From: G965232465 sp965276005 | Lineage (GTDB): Bacteria; Pseudomonadota; Alphaproteobacteria; JAQWUY01 | Assembly (NCBI GenBank): GCA_965276005.1 | Contig: OZ254962.1 | Span: 2,790,001 to 2,854,000 of the forward strand | Direction: 5' to 3' | Length of the DNA stretch: 64,000 bases | Shown here: one piece after another, positions 1-9,293 of the stretch | How the letters are laid out: every line of letters starts with the position of its first letter | Position numbering within the stretch: position 1 is the first letter of the stretch | Position numbers and translations under genes: made by a program | Notes under the pieces: generated by a model | What the model saw: the letters and a program-made list of their open reading frames with translations, nothing else | Told to the model about the DNA's origin: nothing | The model's database searches: none

Positions 1-1
1 A

Positions 2-742
2 GAAATACAACAACTTGATGTATCCCAAAAACCTGATAACGATAAAGTGTTATGGATTACTTCTAATACTTTGGGGTTGCCGGCTCATTTTAAACGCATG
101 TATTTTTATGAGTATATTAAAAAGCACCATGCCGACACATTTAATATTTTTGGTCGGGGTATTCATTATATCGACAGTAAATATGACGGTTTTGCTGAAC
201 ACAAATATATCTTGGCGATTGAAAACTGTTATGGACAAGTGACTTGGTCGGAAAAACTGACCGATTGTTTGTTGATGGGGGCATTGCCATTTTATTGTGG
301 AATGGATATTCTTGAAAAGCATTTGCCTAAGGATTGCTATATTTCCATTGATATTACCAAACCCGAACAAGCGGTGAAAATTATACAACAGGCGATACGA
401 GGTAAAGAATGGGAAAAAAGGTTGCCAGCAATCCAAGAAGCCCGTGAACGCATTATGAAAAAATACAATATAATCCCATATATGAGCCGTTTTATTCAAG
501 ATACTTTTGTGCATGGGGAATATGAAACCGTTACACTGCCAAAATATGAACCTTCACGATGGTCAAAGATATATGTGTGGATATGGTGCCGTTTGCGAGA
601 TGTGTATAATTGGTATTGGATGAGACGGATAAAATATATGCGTCATGGGTTTCGCAAAAAAGATATTGTATCCCTTGTTTTACTGTTTGTATTTTTGTGT
701 GTGCTGACATATTTTGCCATTATGCCATCGGCATTCGGATAA
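2..742 (+). CDS. GT10 (alpha-1,3-fucosyltransferase-like) glycosyltransferase, 5'-truncated
   Basis: The frame is open from the left edge, so the N-terminus lies outside the window; 246 codons are visible. The stretch near nt 221-290 (IENCYG, then SEKLTD and GALPFYCG) matches the donor-binding signature of GT10 fucosyltransferases (E-N-x5-G-Y-x-T-E-K in the family). GT10 enzymes move L-fucose from GDP-fucose to a sugar acceptor. The C-terminus has a basic, aromatic segment and then a hydrophobic helix (about the last 28 residues) that could anchor it to the inner membrane. GDP-sugar genes (manC, gmd, a GDP-fucose-synthase-like gene) lie downstream, which fits. The family call is fairly firm; the transferred sugar is inferred. 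Confidence 0.75.
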   Translation, partial: EIQQLDVSQKPDNDKVLWITSNTLGLPAHFKRMYFYEYIKKHHADTFNIFGRGIHYIDSKYDGFAEHKYILAIENCYGQVTWSEKLTDCLLMGALPFYCGMDILEKHLPKDCYISIDITKPEQAVKIIQQAIRGKEWEKRLPAIQEARERIMKKYNIIPYMSRFIQDTFVHGEYETVTLPKYEPSRWSKIYVWIWCRLRDVYNWYWMRRIKYMRHGFRKKDIVSLVLLFVFLCVLTYFAIMPSAFG

Positions 743-773
743 GTATTGTTTTATCCCGTAAATAATTATTACA

Positions 774-2555
774 TTATTTTACTTGTACCAAATAATTGCC
801 GATTGCTAATACATCCACCATGCCACGATGCAAGGCGTTTAAGGCGTCATCGGGTGTCATGACGATGGGTTCTTCATGCGCATTAAACGAAGTATTGATG
901 GTCATGGGAATACCTGTTTGTTCATATACATGTTGTATCATGTTATAGTACAGGGGATTTGTATCTTTTTTGACCATTTGCGGTCTTGCTGTGTTGTCTA
1001 CATGGTTTACCGCACCGATTCTGTCTTGCCACTTTTTCTTTACATTATATGTGATGGTCATATATTCGGACGCCCGTAAAAAGCCATCTTTTTCGATAAC
1101 AAATACATTGTGCATATGTTCTGCAAGCACACTGGGGGCAAATGGCATAAATTCGGTACGGTGCATGCGTTTGTTCAACCAATCGTTAATGGTGGGATCG
1201 TCGGGCATGGCAACCACGCTTCTGGCACCTAATGCACGGGGACCAAACTCCATGCGACCTTGAAACCATCCGATAATTTTACGGGCGACAATTAAATCCG
1301 CCGTATTTTTGGCGATGTCGTCTGATTTTTCGTATGTGACTTTGCCATCGGCTTCAAGAGAGGATAGGATTTGTTCGTCCGAATATTCGGAACCTAAGTA
1401 CATGGTTTCTGTACGGCTGATTTCGGGTTTATAATCATTTTCTTCATAATACGCCATACAAGCACAGCCAAACGCCAAACCCCCATCCGCCATGTATGGA
1501 TAAATAAAGATTTCATCGATCCCACACCGTTCGGTGATGCGTTGGTTAATCTTCACATTGGCGAACACACCACCGGCAAGGGCGACTTTTTTTATACCTG
1601 TTTTTTGTACCCAATACGATACCCAATCACATATAAGGTGTTCACAAAATTGTTGTACACCTGCCGCCCAGTCTTCGGGTGTGTGCTGGTCTTTGTAGGG
1701 AATAAAGTACAATTCTTCACGAATAACCGTTTTAAAAATAAGCTGTTTTCCAATAAGCTTTGTTGTACTTCTGGCAACTCGTTTCATATGTTGATAATGT
1801 TGGTATTGAATATGAAAATTTTTAAGCCCATACTTTGTAATATACTGTATAATTACAGGCAGGTTTTTAAGTTTTAGGCTAGGCTCTTTGCATAAAAACA
1901 AGTTTCTAGCAATATGCCCATCATCGTTAATTTTAAATATCTCCTCAAATAAAGGCAAGGTTTTATCTGCCTGTCCATACGCCGCAAGCCCAGTTATTTT
2001 CCCTTCGTGTCGTACGGGCTTGAAACCAAGCATAGAGGTGATTCCAGCATATATGGAGCCGATTGAGTTTTGCTGTGGGCATTCGTATAGCATTCGCAGT
2101 TTTGTGCCTTCTGTATGGGCAATGACACCCGATAACCCGTCCCCCATGCCGTCGCATGTAACCGTTAAGACTTTGCCTTCGACACCCATGCCATAATGTG
2201 CGGATGCCACATGGGCGTGGTGGTGCAGATAAAATTTGTGTGTATATTTTTTAATGCCGTAAGAATGCAATACTTGTTGTACAGCTTGTTCTATGATGTT
2301 GTGTGCGGATTCACGGTTGAAGTAGTGGTCTATTGCCCAGTTGTCGGCGGTACTGGCAAATGTTAAGGTATCTGTATGGGGTACAACATTATGGGCAAAA
2401 ATATATTTTAAGCAGTTTTCAGGAAAGCCTACATATGTCTTGAAACGGGTAATGCGTTCTTCGGATATACTAAATATATTTTTTCCATCTCGCAATACGG
2501 AAACAGACGCATCGTGTCCACAGTGTATACCGATAATAAAATCTGATGATTTCAT
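774..2555 (-). CDS. Carbamoyltransferase, NodU/CmcH/TobZ family
   Basis: 593 residues, the usual family length. It would carry out ATP-dependent transfer of a carbamoyl group from carbamoyl phosphate to a hydroxyl, here probably on a sugar of the surface polysaccharide. Visible family marks are the N-terminal GIHCGHDAS, the histidine cluster HHHAH at residues 111-115, a central CDGMGDG, and the C-terminal YrdC-like part with GRMEFGPRALGARS and TSFNAHEEP. The only gene on the minus strand in the first 22 kb, it is divergent from manC, with a 134-bp AT-rich spacer. An aagga ribosome-binding site precedes the start. Family certain, acceptor unknown. Confidence 0.9.
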   Translation of the reverse strand: MKSSDFIIGIHCGHDASVSVLRDGKNIFSISEERITRFKTYVGFPENCLKYIFAHNVVPHTDTLTFASTADNWAIDHYFNRESAHNIIEQAVQQVLHSYGIKKYTHKFYLHHHAHVASAHYGMGVEGKVLTVTCDGMGDGLSGVIAHTEGTKLRMLYECPQQNSIGSIYAGITSMLGFKPVRHEGKITGLAAYGQADKTLPLFEEIFKINDDGHIARNLFLCKEPSLKLKNLPVIIQYITKYGLKNFHIQYQHYQHMKRVARSTTKLIGKQLIFKTVIREELYFIPYKDQHTPEDWAAGVQQFCEHLICDWVSYWVQKTGIKKVALAGGVFANVKINQRITERCGIDEIFIYPYMADGGLAFGCACMAYYEENDYKPEISRTETMYLGSEYSDEQILSSLEADGKVTYEKSDDIAKNTADLIVARKIIGWFQGRMEFGPRALGARSVVAMPDDPTINDWLNKRMHRTEFMPFAPSVLAEHMHNVFVIEKDGFLRASEYMTITYNVKKKWQDRIGAVNHVDNTARPQMVKKDTNPLYYNMIQHVYEQTGIPMTINTSFNAHEEPIVMTPDDALNALHRGMVDVLAIGNYLVQVK

Positions 2556-2689
2556 TGAAAAAAACTTTCCTTACGAAGTACATTACAAACTATAATAATG
2601 TTTATGCTTATAACATACTTATTGTCCCACTAGCAATATAATTTTATGTGTTGTCTATGGTATGGGTTTGTGTTATATACTTTGGTGTT

Positions 2690-4105
2690 ATGATGAAAAT
2701 AGTACCTGTTATATTGTCTGGGGGTGTGGGGTCTAGGCTGTGGCCTGTGTCTCGTTCTGTGCGTCCTAAGCCGTTTATGTGGGCGGAAAAATCGGGGTCG
2801 TTGCTTGCTAATACTTTTCGTCGTATACATGGCTTGAATGATACGATTACCGACATGGTATCTGTCAGCAATGAAAAATACCGTTTTGCTGTACAGAATG
2901 TGGTATCGGATATGGACTTTACCTGTCATAATATTTTGGAGCCTTTTGGTAAAAATACAGCGGGGGCTGTGGGGGTTGCTTGTGCTTATGTCAGGCAGCA
3001 TTTTGGCGGTGATGCGGTGGTGGTGGTGTTGCCTAGCGATCACATTATTCAGGACATAAACCGTTTTCATAGCTGTATCGAATCTGCTGTAAAAATCGCT
3101 GCTGATGGGTATTTGGTGTCGTTGGGGGTGGTGCCAACCAGACCGCATACAGGATATGGGTATATTAAGCGGGGGGCGGGGGTGTCCGATGGCTATACAG
3201 TGGCACAATTTGTAGAAAAACCTGACTTTGCCAGTGCCGAAATGTATGTAAACAGCGGCGATTATTTTTGGAATGCAGGCATGTTTGTGTTTGGCGTTCG
3301 TGCGTATTTACAGCAGCTGGCACAGCACGCTCCCGATGTGGCGGCTGTTGTGGACAAAGTGGATGTGGTGGATAAAGACTTTGTTATCGATGCCGATGTG
3401 TTTGCAACCATGCCCGATATATCCATCGATTATGCGGTCATGGAAAAGTCAGATAAATTGGTGGTGGTAGCGGCGGATTTTGATTGGAACGACTTGGGGG
3501 CGTGGGACAGCGTTGCCGAAACTTTGCCGGTAGACGCCAACAACAACCGTGTCCGTGATGTGTCTGATGTGGTGATGTATGATACGCACAATACCAATAT
3601 TTTTACCACTTCTGAAGATAAGTTAATTGCCACTGTGGGACTGGACAATGTAACAATTGTGGAAACCCGTGATGCTGTATTGGTAGCGAAAAACAACAAG
3701 TTACAAGGGGTAAAAGACATTGTCAATACATTGACAAAAAATAAGCACCCCAGTGCAGAAGTCCACCGTACAGAATACCGCCCGTGGGGGACTTTTACGA
3801 TTTTAGACGAAGGCGATACATACAAAGTAAAGCAAATATTGGTGTATCCGGGGCAAAAATTATCGTTACAATCGCACAATCATCGTTCCGAACATTGGGT
3901 GGTGGTAATGGGCGTTGCTACTGTCGACAATGGGGATGAAACCGTAACCTTAAATGCCAATGAATCCATATATATTCCACAAGGCAACAGACACCGATTG
4001 TGCAATCATACGGATTCCCCTGTGGTGATTATAGAGGTGCAAACGGGCGACTATTTGGGCGAAGACGATATTATCAGATACGAAGATACTTATGGGAGAT
4101 TTTAA
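2690..4105 (+). CDS. manC: Mannose-1-phosphate guanylyltransferase / mannose-6-phosphate isomerase (type II, bifunctional)
   Basis: Makes GDP-mannose, the precursor for the gmd branch downstream. The nucleotidyltransferase signature LSGGVGSRLWPVSR lies at residues 9-22, followed by RPKPF; the C-terminal 110 residues form a cupin isomerase domain with YRPWG and GQKLSLQSHNHRSEHWVVV. I start at the ATG pair 2690/2693 because the longer frame from GTG 2648 adds 14 residues not expected in the family. There is no clear ribosome-binding site, but a TATACT box at 2676-2681 would start the mRNA within a few bases of the ATG, so the message may be almost leaderless. About 218 bp with no convincing gene follow. 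Confidence 0.92.
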   Translation: MMKIVPVILSGGVGSRLWPVSRSVRPKPFMWAEKSGSLLANTFRRIHGLNDTITDMVSVSNEKYRFAVQNVVSDMDFTCHNILEPFGKNTAGAVGVACAYVRQHFGGDAVVVVLPSDHIIQDINRFHSCIESAVKIAADGYLVSLGVVPTRPHTGYGYIKRGAGVSDGYTVAQFVEKPDFASAEMYVNSGDYFWNAGMFVFGVRAYLQQLAQHAPDVAAVVDKVDVVDKDFVIDADVFATMPDISIDYAVMEKSDKLVVVAADFDWNDLGAWDSVAETLPVDANNNRVRDVSDVVMYDTHNTNIFTTSEDKLIATVGLDNVTIVETRDAVLVAKNNKLQGVKDIVNTLTKNKHPSAEVHRTEYRPWGTFTILDEGDTYKVKQILVYPGQKLSLQSHNHRSEHWVVVMGVATVDNGDETVTLNANESIYIPQGNRHRLCNHTDSPVVIIEVQTGDYLGEDDIIRYEDTYGRF

Positions 4106-4323
4106 TGGGACTGCCTGTTTTGTCGTTATCATGTCCAATTCTGACTGCAGGGGATAGGTTGAATAGGGTTTTGCCAAATGTGGCATTGATTTTCAATTCT
4201 TTGATGCAGTCATTTTGGATAGGATTTATCTTAATTATGTATCTTGAAAACCAAAACATTTTGTGAAAATCGTAAGTATATATAATGGTGCGAGCGTGCG
4301 TTTCATATAATACGGGCATGTAG

Positions 4324-5016
4324 ATGGGTGTTATTAAAATACAATTTTGGATATGTTTTTTTGTATCGTGGCTGTGTTATCGGCTGTTGCGTCCATTTGA
4401 AAAAATGGGGGTGTTGTCTGATACGGGGTACATACAAAATATTCTTGGCTGGCATCGTATTTGGCGGGCGGGGGACAGATATTATCAAAGCTTTAAAATT
4501 TTACCATATATTCCAAATTGTGATAAAAATAGCAAAATACTGTATGTGGGTGTACAGGGAAATATGGGGTTTAATATTAAAACTTTGACCTATTTATATC
4601 CGAATACCACTTTTTTGGACACAGATGTACACGCCCAACGGTATGTACAGAACTATCGTTTTGTTGCGGGAAGTTTCGAGAATTTAGCATCTGTATTTGG
4701 CGATGAGAAATTTGATTGCATTGTCATATCGGGAGTGTATTATTTTTATCCACACCTAGCAGACGATTTCTTAGACACAACCGCCCCCATCATAGCCCAT
4801 CAATTAAACGATAATGGTATTTTCATCACCGGCATTTACCAACCCAGCTACTTACAGAACTATAAACAATGTATGGATAGCCCCATGGTACAAAAGTATT
4901 TTCAACATGCTCTTTTGCGGGATAAATCTATACACAAAGCATACAGGCGACTGTTCCGTAAAACATGGGATACATATCATTTTGAAATTATGGTAAAATC
5001 AACTAGGAGAGTCTAA
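4324..5016 (+). CDS. Putative class I SAM-dependent methyltransferase-like protein
   Basis: 230 residues. A hydrophobic N-terminus (residues 5-24) is followed by a Rossmann-like core: LYVGVQGNMGF (motif I position), FLDTDVHAQ (acidic end of strand 2) and FDCIVISGVYYFYPH (motif IV position). The glycine-rich loop is degenerate compared with the usual E/D-x-G-x-G-x-G, so methyl transfer is inferred from the fold pattern and from its place among polysaccharide genes. It overlaps the next gene by one base (TAATG), so the two are co-translated. It could act on a sugar or be a non-catalytic relative. Confidence 0.5.
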   Translation: MGVIKIQFWICFFVSWLCYRLLRPFEKMGVLSDTGYIQNILGWHRIWRAGDRYYQSFKILPYIPNCDKNSKILYVGVQGNMGFNIKTLTYLYPNTTFLDTDVHAQRYVQNYRFVAGSFENLASVFGDEKFDCIVISGVYYFYPHLADDFLDTTAPIIAHQLNDNGIFITGIYQPSYLQNYKQCMDSPMVQKYFQHALLRDKSIHKAYRRLFRKTWDTYHFEIMVKSTRRV

Positions 5017-6263
5017 TGGTGTTATATGGGTATGTGAAAAAAATCTTACGCAGTATGTCTGACACACATCACACATTTACCACGCATAAAACGCATGTGG
5101 GCGACACTGTTTGGCATTTACACACGGATATATTTTGGTATCGATTGGCAACAGGGGTATTTGCTCGCACCCCCGCTTTCGTAGGCTTTAAGCACAGCAA
5201 AACCGGCGTTGTGGTCGGTGGGTATGTCAAATTAAGTTCTAAAATAAAACCCACAAAATATCGCTTGCACAAGGTACTATCCTATTTTGCCAATCGTATT
5301 ATCGACAATGCGTATATGGCTATTGAAACCCATGTACAGACACAGGGCTATAATCCGTTTACTTTGTCAAAAACTAAGGACGCACGGCGTTTTGCTATCG
5401 AAAAAGAGATGGGGCATTGGTGTGTGGCACATATGCCCATAGAGGATTTTGATTTTGATACATGGGCGTTTAAAACTGAGGCAAATGTGCAGGTATATAA
5501 GGCAATGGGTACATATGCAGACGGGTTTTTTGATATGGAAGATGAAAATTTTGTATATGCAGAAAACGAGTGTAGCGGAGGGTTGTCCGCATCTGCCACC
5601 ATCAGCTTGTTTGACATATCCAACGGTTGGACAAAAGTTGCAGACGATGTTATGCCTTTGGGCGGGCACAGTTCGTATCCCATATCGTTTTCACATGAAA
5701 ATCAGGTATATTGCATACCTAATATTTGGGACGGCAGCATAAAAAATATTCCCGTGTGGATACGCATATCAACAGATAAATGGCACCGTAATACACAAGA
5801 TATTATCTTGCCCAAACCGCATTTTAGTTTATATCACAGACCAGAAACCGAAAGCAATGGATGGCGACAGGATTTCACCCCTTTTTACCACAGGGGATAT
5901 TGGTATGGATTTACCTCTCGTCCTGCCTGTGATGTGTTGTATTTATATGTGGCGGATACACCTTTTGGCACTTGGGCAGAACATCCGCAATCGCCCATAT
6001 GTGTGGGTGTAAACGGTAGCCGTATGGGGGGCAATATATATGTGCAAGACGCCAAAATATATCGTTTTGGACAGGATACGACCCATACATATGGGGGGGG
6101 ATTAATGGTTTTTGAAATTGCAAATATAACCCCTGCGGCGTATGCAGAGATTTATATAAAGCATATCCAGCATCCATATAAGGCTTGTCATACTTTTAAT
6201 GTGGGACAGAATAGAATTGTATTCGATTACAGAGGTAATGCACATGCAAAAAATATATATTAA
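5016..6263 (+). CDS. GINT1-type five-bladed beta-propeller protein (polysaccharide locus)
   Basis: 415 residues. The C-terminal two thirds match the propeller found at the N-terminus of plant glucosamine inositolphosphorylceramide transferase and in bacterial formyltransferase-linked proteins: GGHSSYPISFSHENQVYCIPN near residue 225, DFTPFYHRGYWYGFTS, LYVADTPFGTWAEHPQSP, and a closing segment with GGNIYVQDAKIYRFGQD and YGGGLMVFEI. The fold resembles GH43/GH32-type propellers. No partner glycosyltransferase or formyltransferase domain is fused here. Substrate and reaction are unknown; a role in handling a polysaccharide sugar is inferred from context. The last 20 bases overlap the start of the next gene. 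Confidence 0.6.
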   Translation: MVLYGYVKKILRSMSDTHHTFTTHKTHVGDTVWHLHTDIFWYRLATGVFARTPAFVGFKHSKTGVVVGGYVKLSSKIKPTKYRLHKVLSYFANRIIDNAYMAIETHVQTQGYNPFTLSKTKDARRFAIEKEMGHWCVAHMPIEDFDFDTWAFKTEANVQVYKAMGTYADGFFDMEDENFVYAENECSGGLSASATISLFDISNGWTKVADDVMPLGGHSSYPISFSHENQVYCIPNIWDGSIKNIPVWIRISTDKWHRNTQDIILPKPHFSLYHRPETESNGWRQDFTPFYHRGYWYGFTSRPACDVLYLYVADTPFGTWAEHPQSPICVGVNGSRMGGNIYVQDAKIYRFGQDTTHTYGGGLMVFEIANITPAAYAEIYIKHIQHPYKACHTFNVGQNRIVFDYRGNAHAKNIY

Positions 6264-7065
6264 CTATGCCAATCAAGATTTTGTTGTACAGCAACGCAAA
6301 AACACCCAGCAAGCAAAACATATTGGCAAAGTAGATAGGGTTATATCTTATTCCCCAAGCGATATAGATGCGGATTTTTATAGCAAAAATAAAAAGATTC
6401 TCAACAAAACCCGTGGGGCGGGGTATTGGTTGTGGAAGTTTTATATCGTCCATAAAACTTTGTTGCGAGACGATGTTGCCAATGGAGATGTGGTGTTTTA
6501 TGCAGATAGCGGTACCGCAGTTTTAAAAGATCTAACCCCTGTATTTCATTTTCCAGAAAAATATGCTCGAGATGTTATTTTGTTTTCTAGCGGTGAGATT
6601 TGCAATCAACGCATCAAGCGTGACTCCTTTATTTTAATGGGGTGTGATACACCGCCTGCCCACACAGCACCGATGGTAGCGGGGGGATTTCACATATGGC
6701 GAAAATCACCTGATAGTATGTGCTTTATTGAAAAATGCCTACACTATGCCACCCAGTATCAGATTATCAGCGACAGCCGTTCTAAATTGGGCGATGAATT
6801 ACCTGAATTTACTATGCACCGCCATGACCAAGCCGTTTTTTCACTGGTGGCGTTTATGGAAAAACTGCCCTTGATAGATATGGGACAAGTGTATGGATAT
6901 GCAGAAAATGGTATTCCCCCTGATACATTTTTACAATCAGAACGATGTGCAAATCGTAATAAATGGCGGCGGTTGCGTTATAAATTGGCAATGATACCAG
7001 AAAAAATATGGCGATATGGGGGTATTTGGGGGTATCTTTTACGCCAATTTAAAACAAAAAAATAA
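6244..7065 (+). CDS. Putative glycosyltransferase-like protein of polysaccharide clusters
   Basis: 273 residues from ATG 6244, chosen over 6199 and 6238 because AGAGG at 6231-6235 sits eight bases before it. The segment GAGYWLWKFYIVHKTL and then DVVFYADSGTAVL resembles a glycosyltransferase-like family common in capsule loci, with YAD in the place of a metal-binding DxD; MHRHDQAVFSL is near the C-terminal part. A basic C-terminus suggests membrane association. The exact sugar is unknown. A promoter and inverted repeat for the next gene follow at once. Confidence 0.55.
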   Translation: MQKIYINYANQDFVVQQRKNTQQAKHIGKVDRVISYSPSDIDADFYSKNKKILNKTRGAGYWLWKFYIVHKTLLRDDVANGDVVFYADSGTAVLKDLTPVFHFPEKYARDVILFSSGEICNQRIKRDSFILMGCDTPPAHTAPMVAGGFHIWRKSPDSMCFIEKCLHYATQYQIISDSRSKLGDELPEFTMHRHDQAVFSLVAFMEKLPLIDMGQVYGYAENGIPPDTFLQSERCANRNKWRRLRYKLAMIPEKIWRYGGIWGYLLRQFKTKK

Positions 7066-7081
7066 CCCACAATCCATCGCT

Positions 7082-7130
7082 TACCAGCTGATTTTTTGCT
7101 GTTGTAAACATAGCTGGTATTTGCTATATT
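7082..7130 (+). promoter_or_regulatory. gmd promoter with overlapping inverted repeat
   Basis: TTGTAA at 7102-7107 and TATATT at 7125-7130 are 17 bp apart, a good sigma-70-type pair. An 8-bp perfect inverted repeat (TACCAGCT 7082-7089, AGCTGGTA 7112-7119, 22 bp between) brackets the -35 box, with its right arm in the spacer. That placement suggests an operator. The transcript would start near 7137, with an aagga site before gmd. Confidence 0.55.
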
Positions 7131-7172
7131 AGGGCGTATTTTTCACACTAGGCATCATAAGGATATATTACG

Positions 7173-8207
7173 ATGACAAAAACAGCATTTATCACCGGCG
7201 TTAGCGGTCAAGACGGGTCTTATTTAGCAGAATTTTTATTGCATAAGGGGTATGCTGTACATGCGATTGTGCGCAGGTGTTCGGAACCTACTGGTCGCAG
7301 AATGGCGGGGTTTTGGCGTCATGATAATTTTTATTGGTATTATGGGGATATTACCGACACTTCGAATATGTACAATCTGCTGTTAAAAATTCAGCCAGAT
7401 GAAGTGTACAATTTGGGGGCACAGTCCCATGTGGGGATTTCGTTTGAAGTCCCCGAATATACTGCAAATACAGACGGTTTGGGGGCGGTGCGGTTGTTAA
7501 ATGCCATTAAAGATTTGCCCAATCCCCCCAAGTATTATCAAGCGTCGACTTCTGAGCTGTTTGGCGGTATTCCCGGTACAGAACCACAATCAGAAACCAC
7601 GCCATTTTATCCAAAATCTCCCTATGGGGCGGCAAAATTGTATGCGTATTGGTTGACGGTGAATTATCGGGAAAGCTACAATTTGTTTGCGGTGAATGGT
7701 ATTTTGTTTAACCACGAAAGCCCCCGTCGAGGGGTCGAGTTTGTCACCAAGAAAATCACCAAAGCGGTCGCAGATATTAAACATGGTAAACAACAGTGTC
7801 TGTACTTGGGCAATTTAAATGCTAAACGGGATTGGGGATATGCTAAGGAGTATGTGGAGATGATGTGGATGATGTTACAACATCACAGTCCTATGGATTT
7901 TGTCGCTGCAACGGGGGTAACATATACCATTCGGGAGTTTTGCCAATTTGCGTTTTCCCATGCGGGGTTTGACATCGAGTGGCAAGGGCAAGGGGCGAAC
8001 GAAGTTGGTATCGATAAAAATACTGGTAAAACGGTTATTGCAGTGGATGAAAAATACTTTCGTCCGGCTGAGGTCGAGGTGCTATTGGGCGACCCAACTA
8101 AAGCGGCACAACAACTGGGGTGGCAAGCCAAAATCCTTGCTCCAGAACTGGCAAAAATCATGGTCGATTACGATATGAACAACACAGACTACGGCGGGGT
8201 CGAATAA
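7173..8207 (+). CDS. gmd: GDP-mannose 4,6-dehydratase
   Basis: 344 residues, the normal family length. Converts GDP-D-mannose to GDP-4-keto-6-deoxy-D-mannose, the branch point to GDP-fucose, GDP-rhamnose, GDP-perosamine and related sugars. Extended SDR features are visible: GVSGQDG at 9-15 for NADP, the catalytic TSE at 126-128, Tyr151 and Lys155 in SPYGAAK, and NHESPRRG, which is typical of Gmd. A TAAGGA ribosome-binding site lies nine bases before the ATG. Its stop abuts the GTG of the next gene. Confidence 0.93.
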   Translation: MTKTAFITGVSGQDGSYLAEFLLHKGYAVHAIVRRCSEPTGRRMAGFWRHDNFYWYYGDITDTSNMYNLLLKIQPDEVYNLGAQSHVGISFEVPEYTANTDGLGAVRLLNAIKDLPNPPKYYQASTSELFGGIPGTEPQSETTPFYPKSPYGAAKLYAYWLTVNYRESYNLFAVNGILFNHESPRRGVEFVTKKITKAVADIKHGKQQCLYLGNLNAKRDWGYAKEYVEMMWMMLQHHSPMDFVAATGVTYTIREFCQFAFSHAGFDIEWQGQGANEVGIDKNTGKTVIAVDEKYFRPAEVEVLLGDPTKAAQQLGWQAKILAPELAKIMVDYDMNNTDYGGVE

Positions 8208-9293
8208 GTGTTACAGCCCCATCACATGACACCCCAATCCCCCGCTGTCCGCTTAGGGTGGCTGGATGGCTTGCGAGGCTGGGCGATTTTATTGGTTGTG
8301 GGCATTCATACATTGCAAAAATTAAACTTAGGCGTGGCACAAGGGCTGTCTGTGGTGCCATCTGAGAATATGGCATTTGTGTTCGGTACGGGAGCGTTTG
8401 GGGTACAGTTATTTTATGTCATAAGTGGATTTACAATGTGTTATATGTGGCATTATTATAAAAAATCCCCTCATAGAATCCGTGATTTTTTGATTCGGCG
8501 GTTTTTCCGCTTGGCACCGATGATGTATGTTGCCATTGCTTTGTCTGTATTGACGAAACAATATGATTTTAATGGGGTACAACTGTTTTTATCGTTGATA
8601 TTTATGACAGATGTTGCCCCTGATACTATTTTTAGCTACGCTCCTGCGGGTACTACTATTGATTTGGAATGTACTTTTTATTTGTTATTCCCAGTGTTGG
8701 TGCCATACATGCATCGGTGGTGGTTACCCGTTGTATGTGCAGTGATAAGTATATTTTGGGATACTGGGGGAAGGTATATACCCTATGCGTTTCATTATCA
8801 TTTTATTTTAAAACAAGCGGTTATGTTTATGATTGGCGGCTATATGTATCACCTCATAAAGCGTGATATTGGCAAAAATCTATGCCATAATTATTGGCTG
8901 ATGCCTGTTGTATTTGCGTTGAGTTTGTGGTTTGGTCATCAAGTGTGGATACCATATCACTTTGTTTTAATGGGGGGAATGTTTGGGGTGTTGCTGATGT
9001 CTGCTGCATATACAAAAACGCCCTTGTTCGACAACACATTGATGCGTACTATTGGTATCTTAAGTTTTAGCATATATTTGATACACCCCATATTTGTGGC
9101 GGCAATGGCAAGTTTTGTTAAAATTTATGGGGGACTATTGTATGGATTTGTTGGTGTGGGTATTGTTTTGATGCCGACTGTGCTGGTGTGTTGGGGAACT
9201 TATGTGTTTATTGAGAAAAAAGGCATCCGATTGGGTAAAAACATAATTAAAAAACTATACCACAAGCAAAATATGAGGGGGATACATGCCTAA
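8208..9293 (+). CDS. Acyltransferase 3 family membrane O-acyltransferase (tandem copy 1)
   Basis: 361 residues with about ten hydrophobic segments, typical of AT3 integral membrane proteins that acetylate sugars of surface polysaccharides. The N-terminal RLGWLDGLRGWAILLVVGIH carries the conserved R-x10-H arrangement, and FFRLAPMMYVA is the R-x-x-R/P region. The GTG start at 8208, directly after the gmd stop, is preferred over ATG 8226 because the tandem paralogue aligns without a gap from its own start (both continue TPQSPAVRL). It overlaps copy 2 by 8 bp. Confidence 0.85.
   Translation: MLQPHHMTPQSPAVRLGWLDGLRGWAILLVVGIHTLQKLNLGVAQGLSVVPSENMAFVFGTGAFGVQLFYVISGFTMCYMWHYYKKSPHRIRDFLIRRFFRLAPMMYVAIALSVLTKQYDFNGVQLFLSLIFMTDVAPDTIFSYAPAGTTIDLECTFYLLFPVLVPYMHRWWLPVVCAVISIFWDTGGRYIPYAFHYHFILKQAVMFMIGGYMYHLIKRDIGKNLCHNYWLMPVVFALSLWFGHQVWIPYHFVLMGGMFGVLLMSAAYTKTPLFDNTLMRTIGILSFSIYLIHPIFVAAMASFVKIYGGLLYGFVGVGIVLMPTVLVCWGTYVFIEKKGIRLGKNIIKKLYHKQNMRGIHA

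Noticed and set aside
4105..4266. 53-codon frame starting on the manC stop
   Set aside because: TAATG overlap is suggestive, but the product has no family likeness and ends in a hydrophobic stretch of ordinary AT-rich spacer; not supported.
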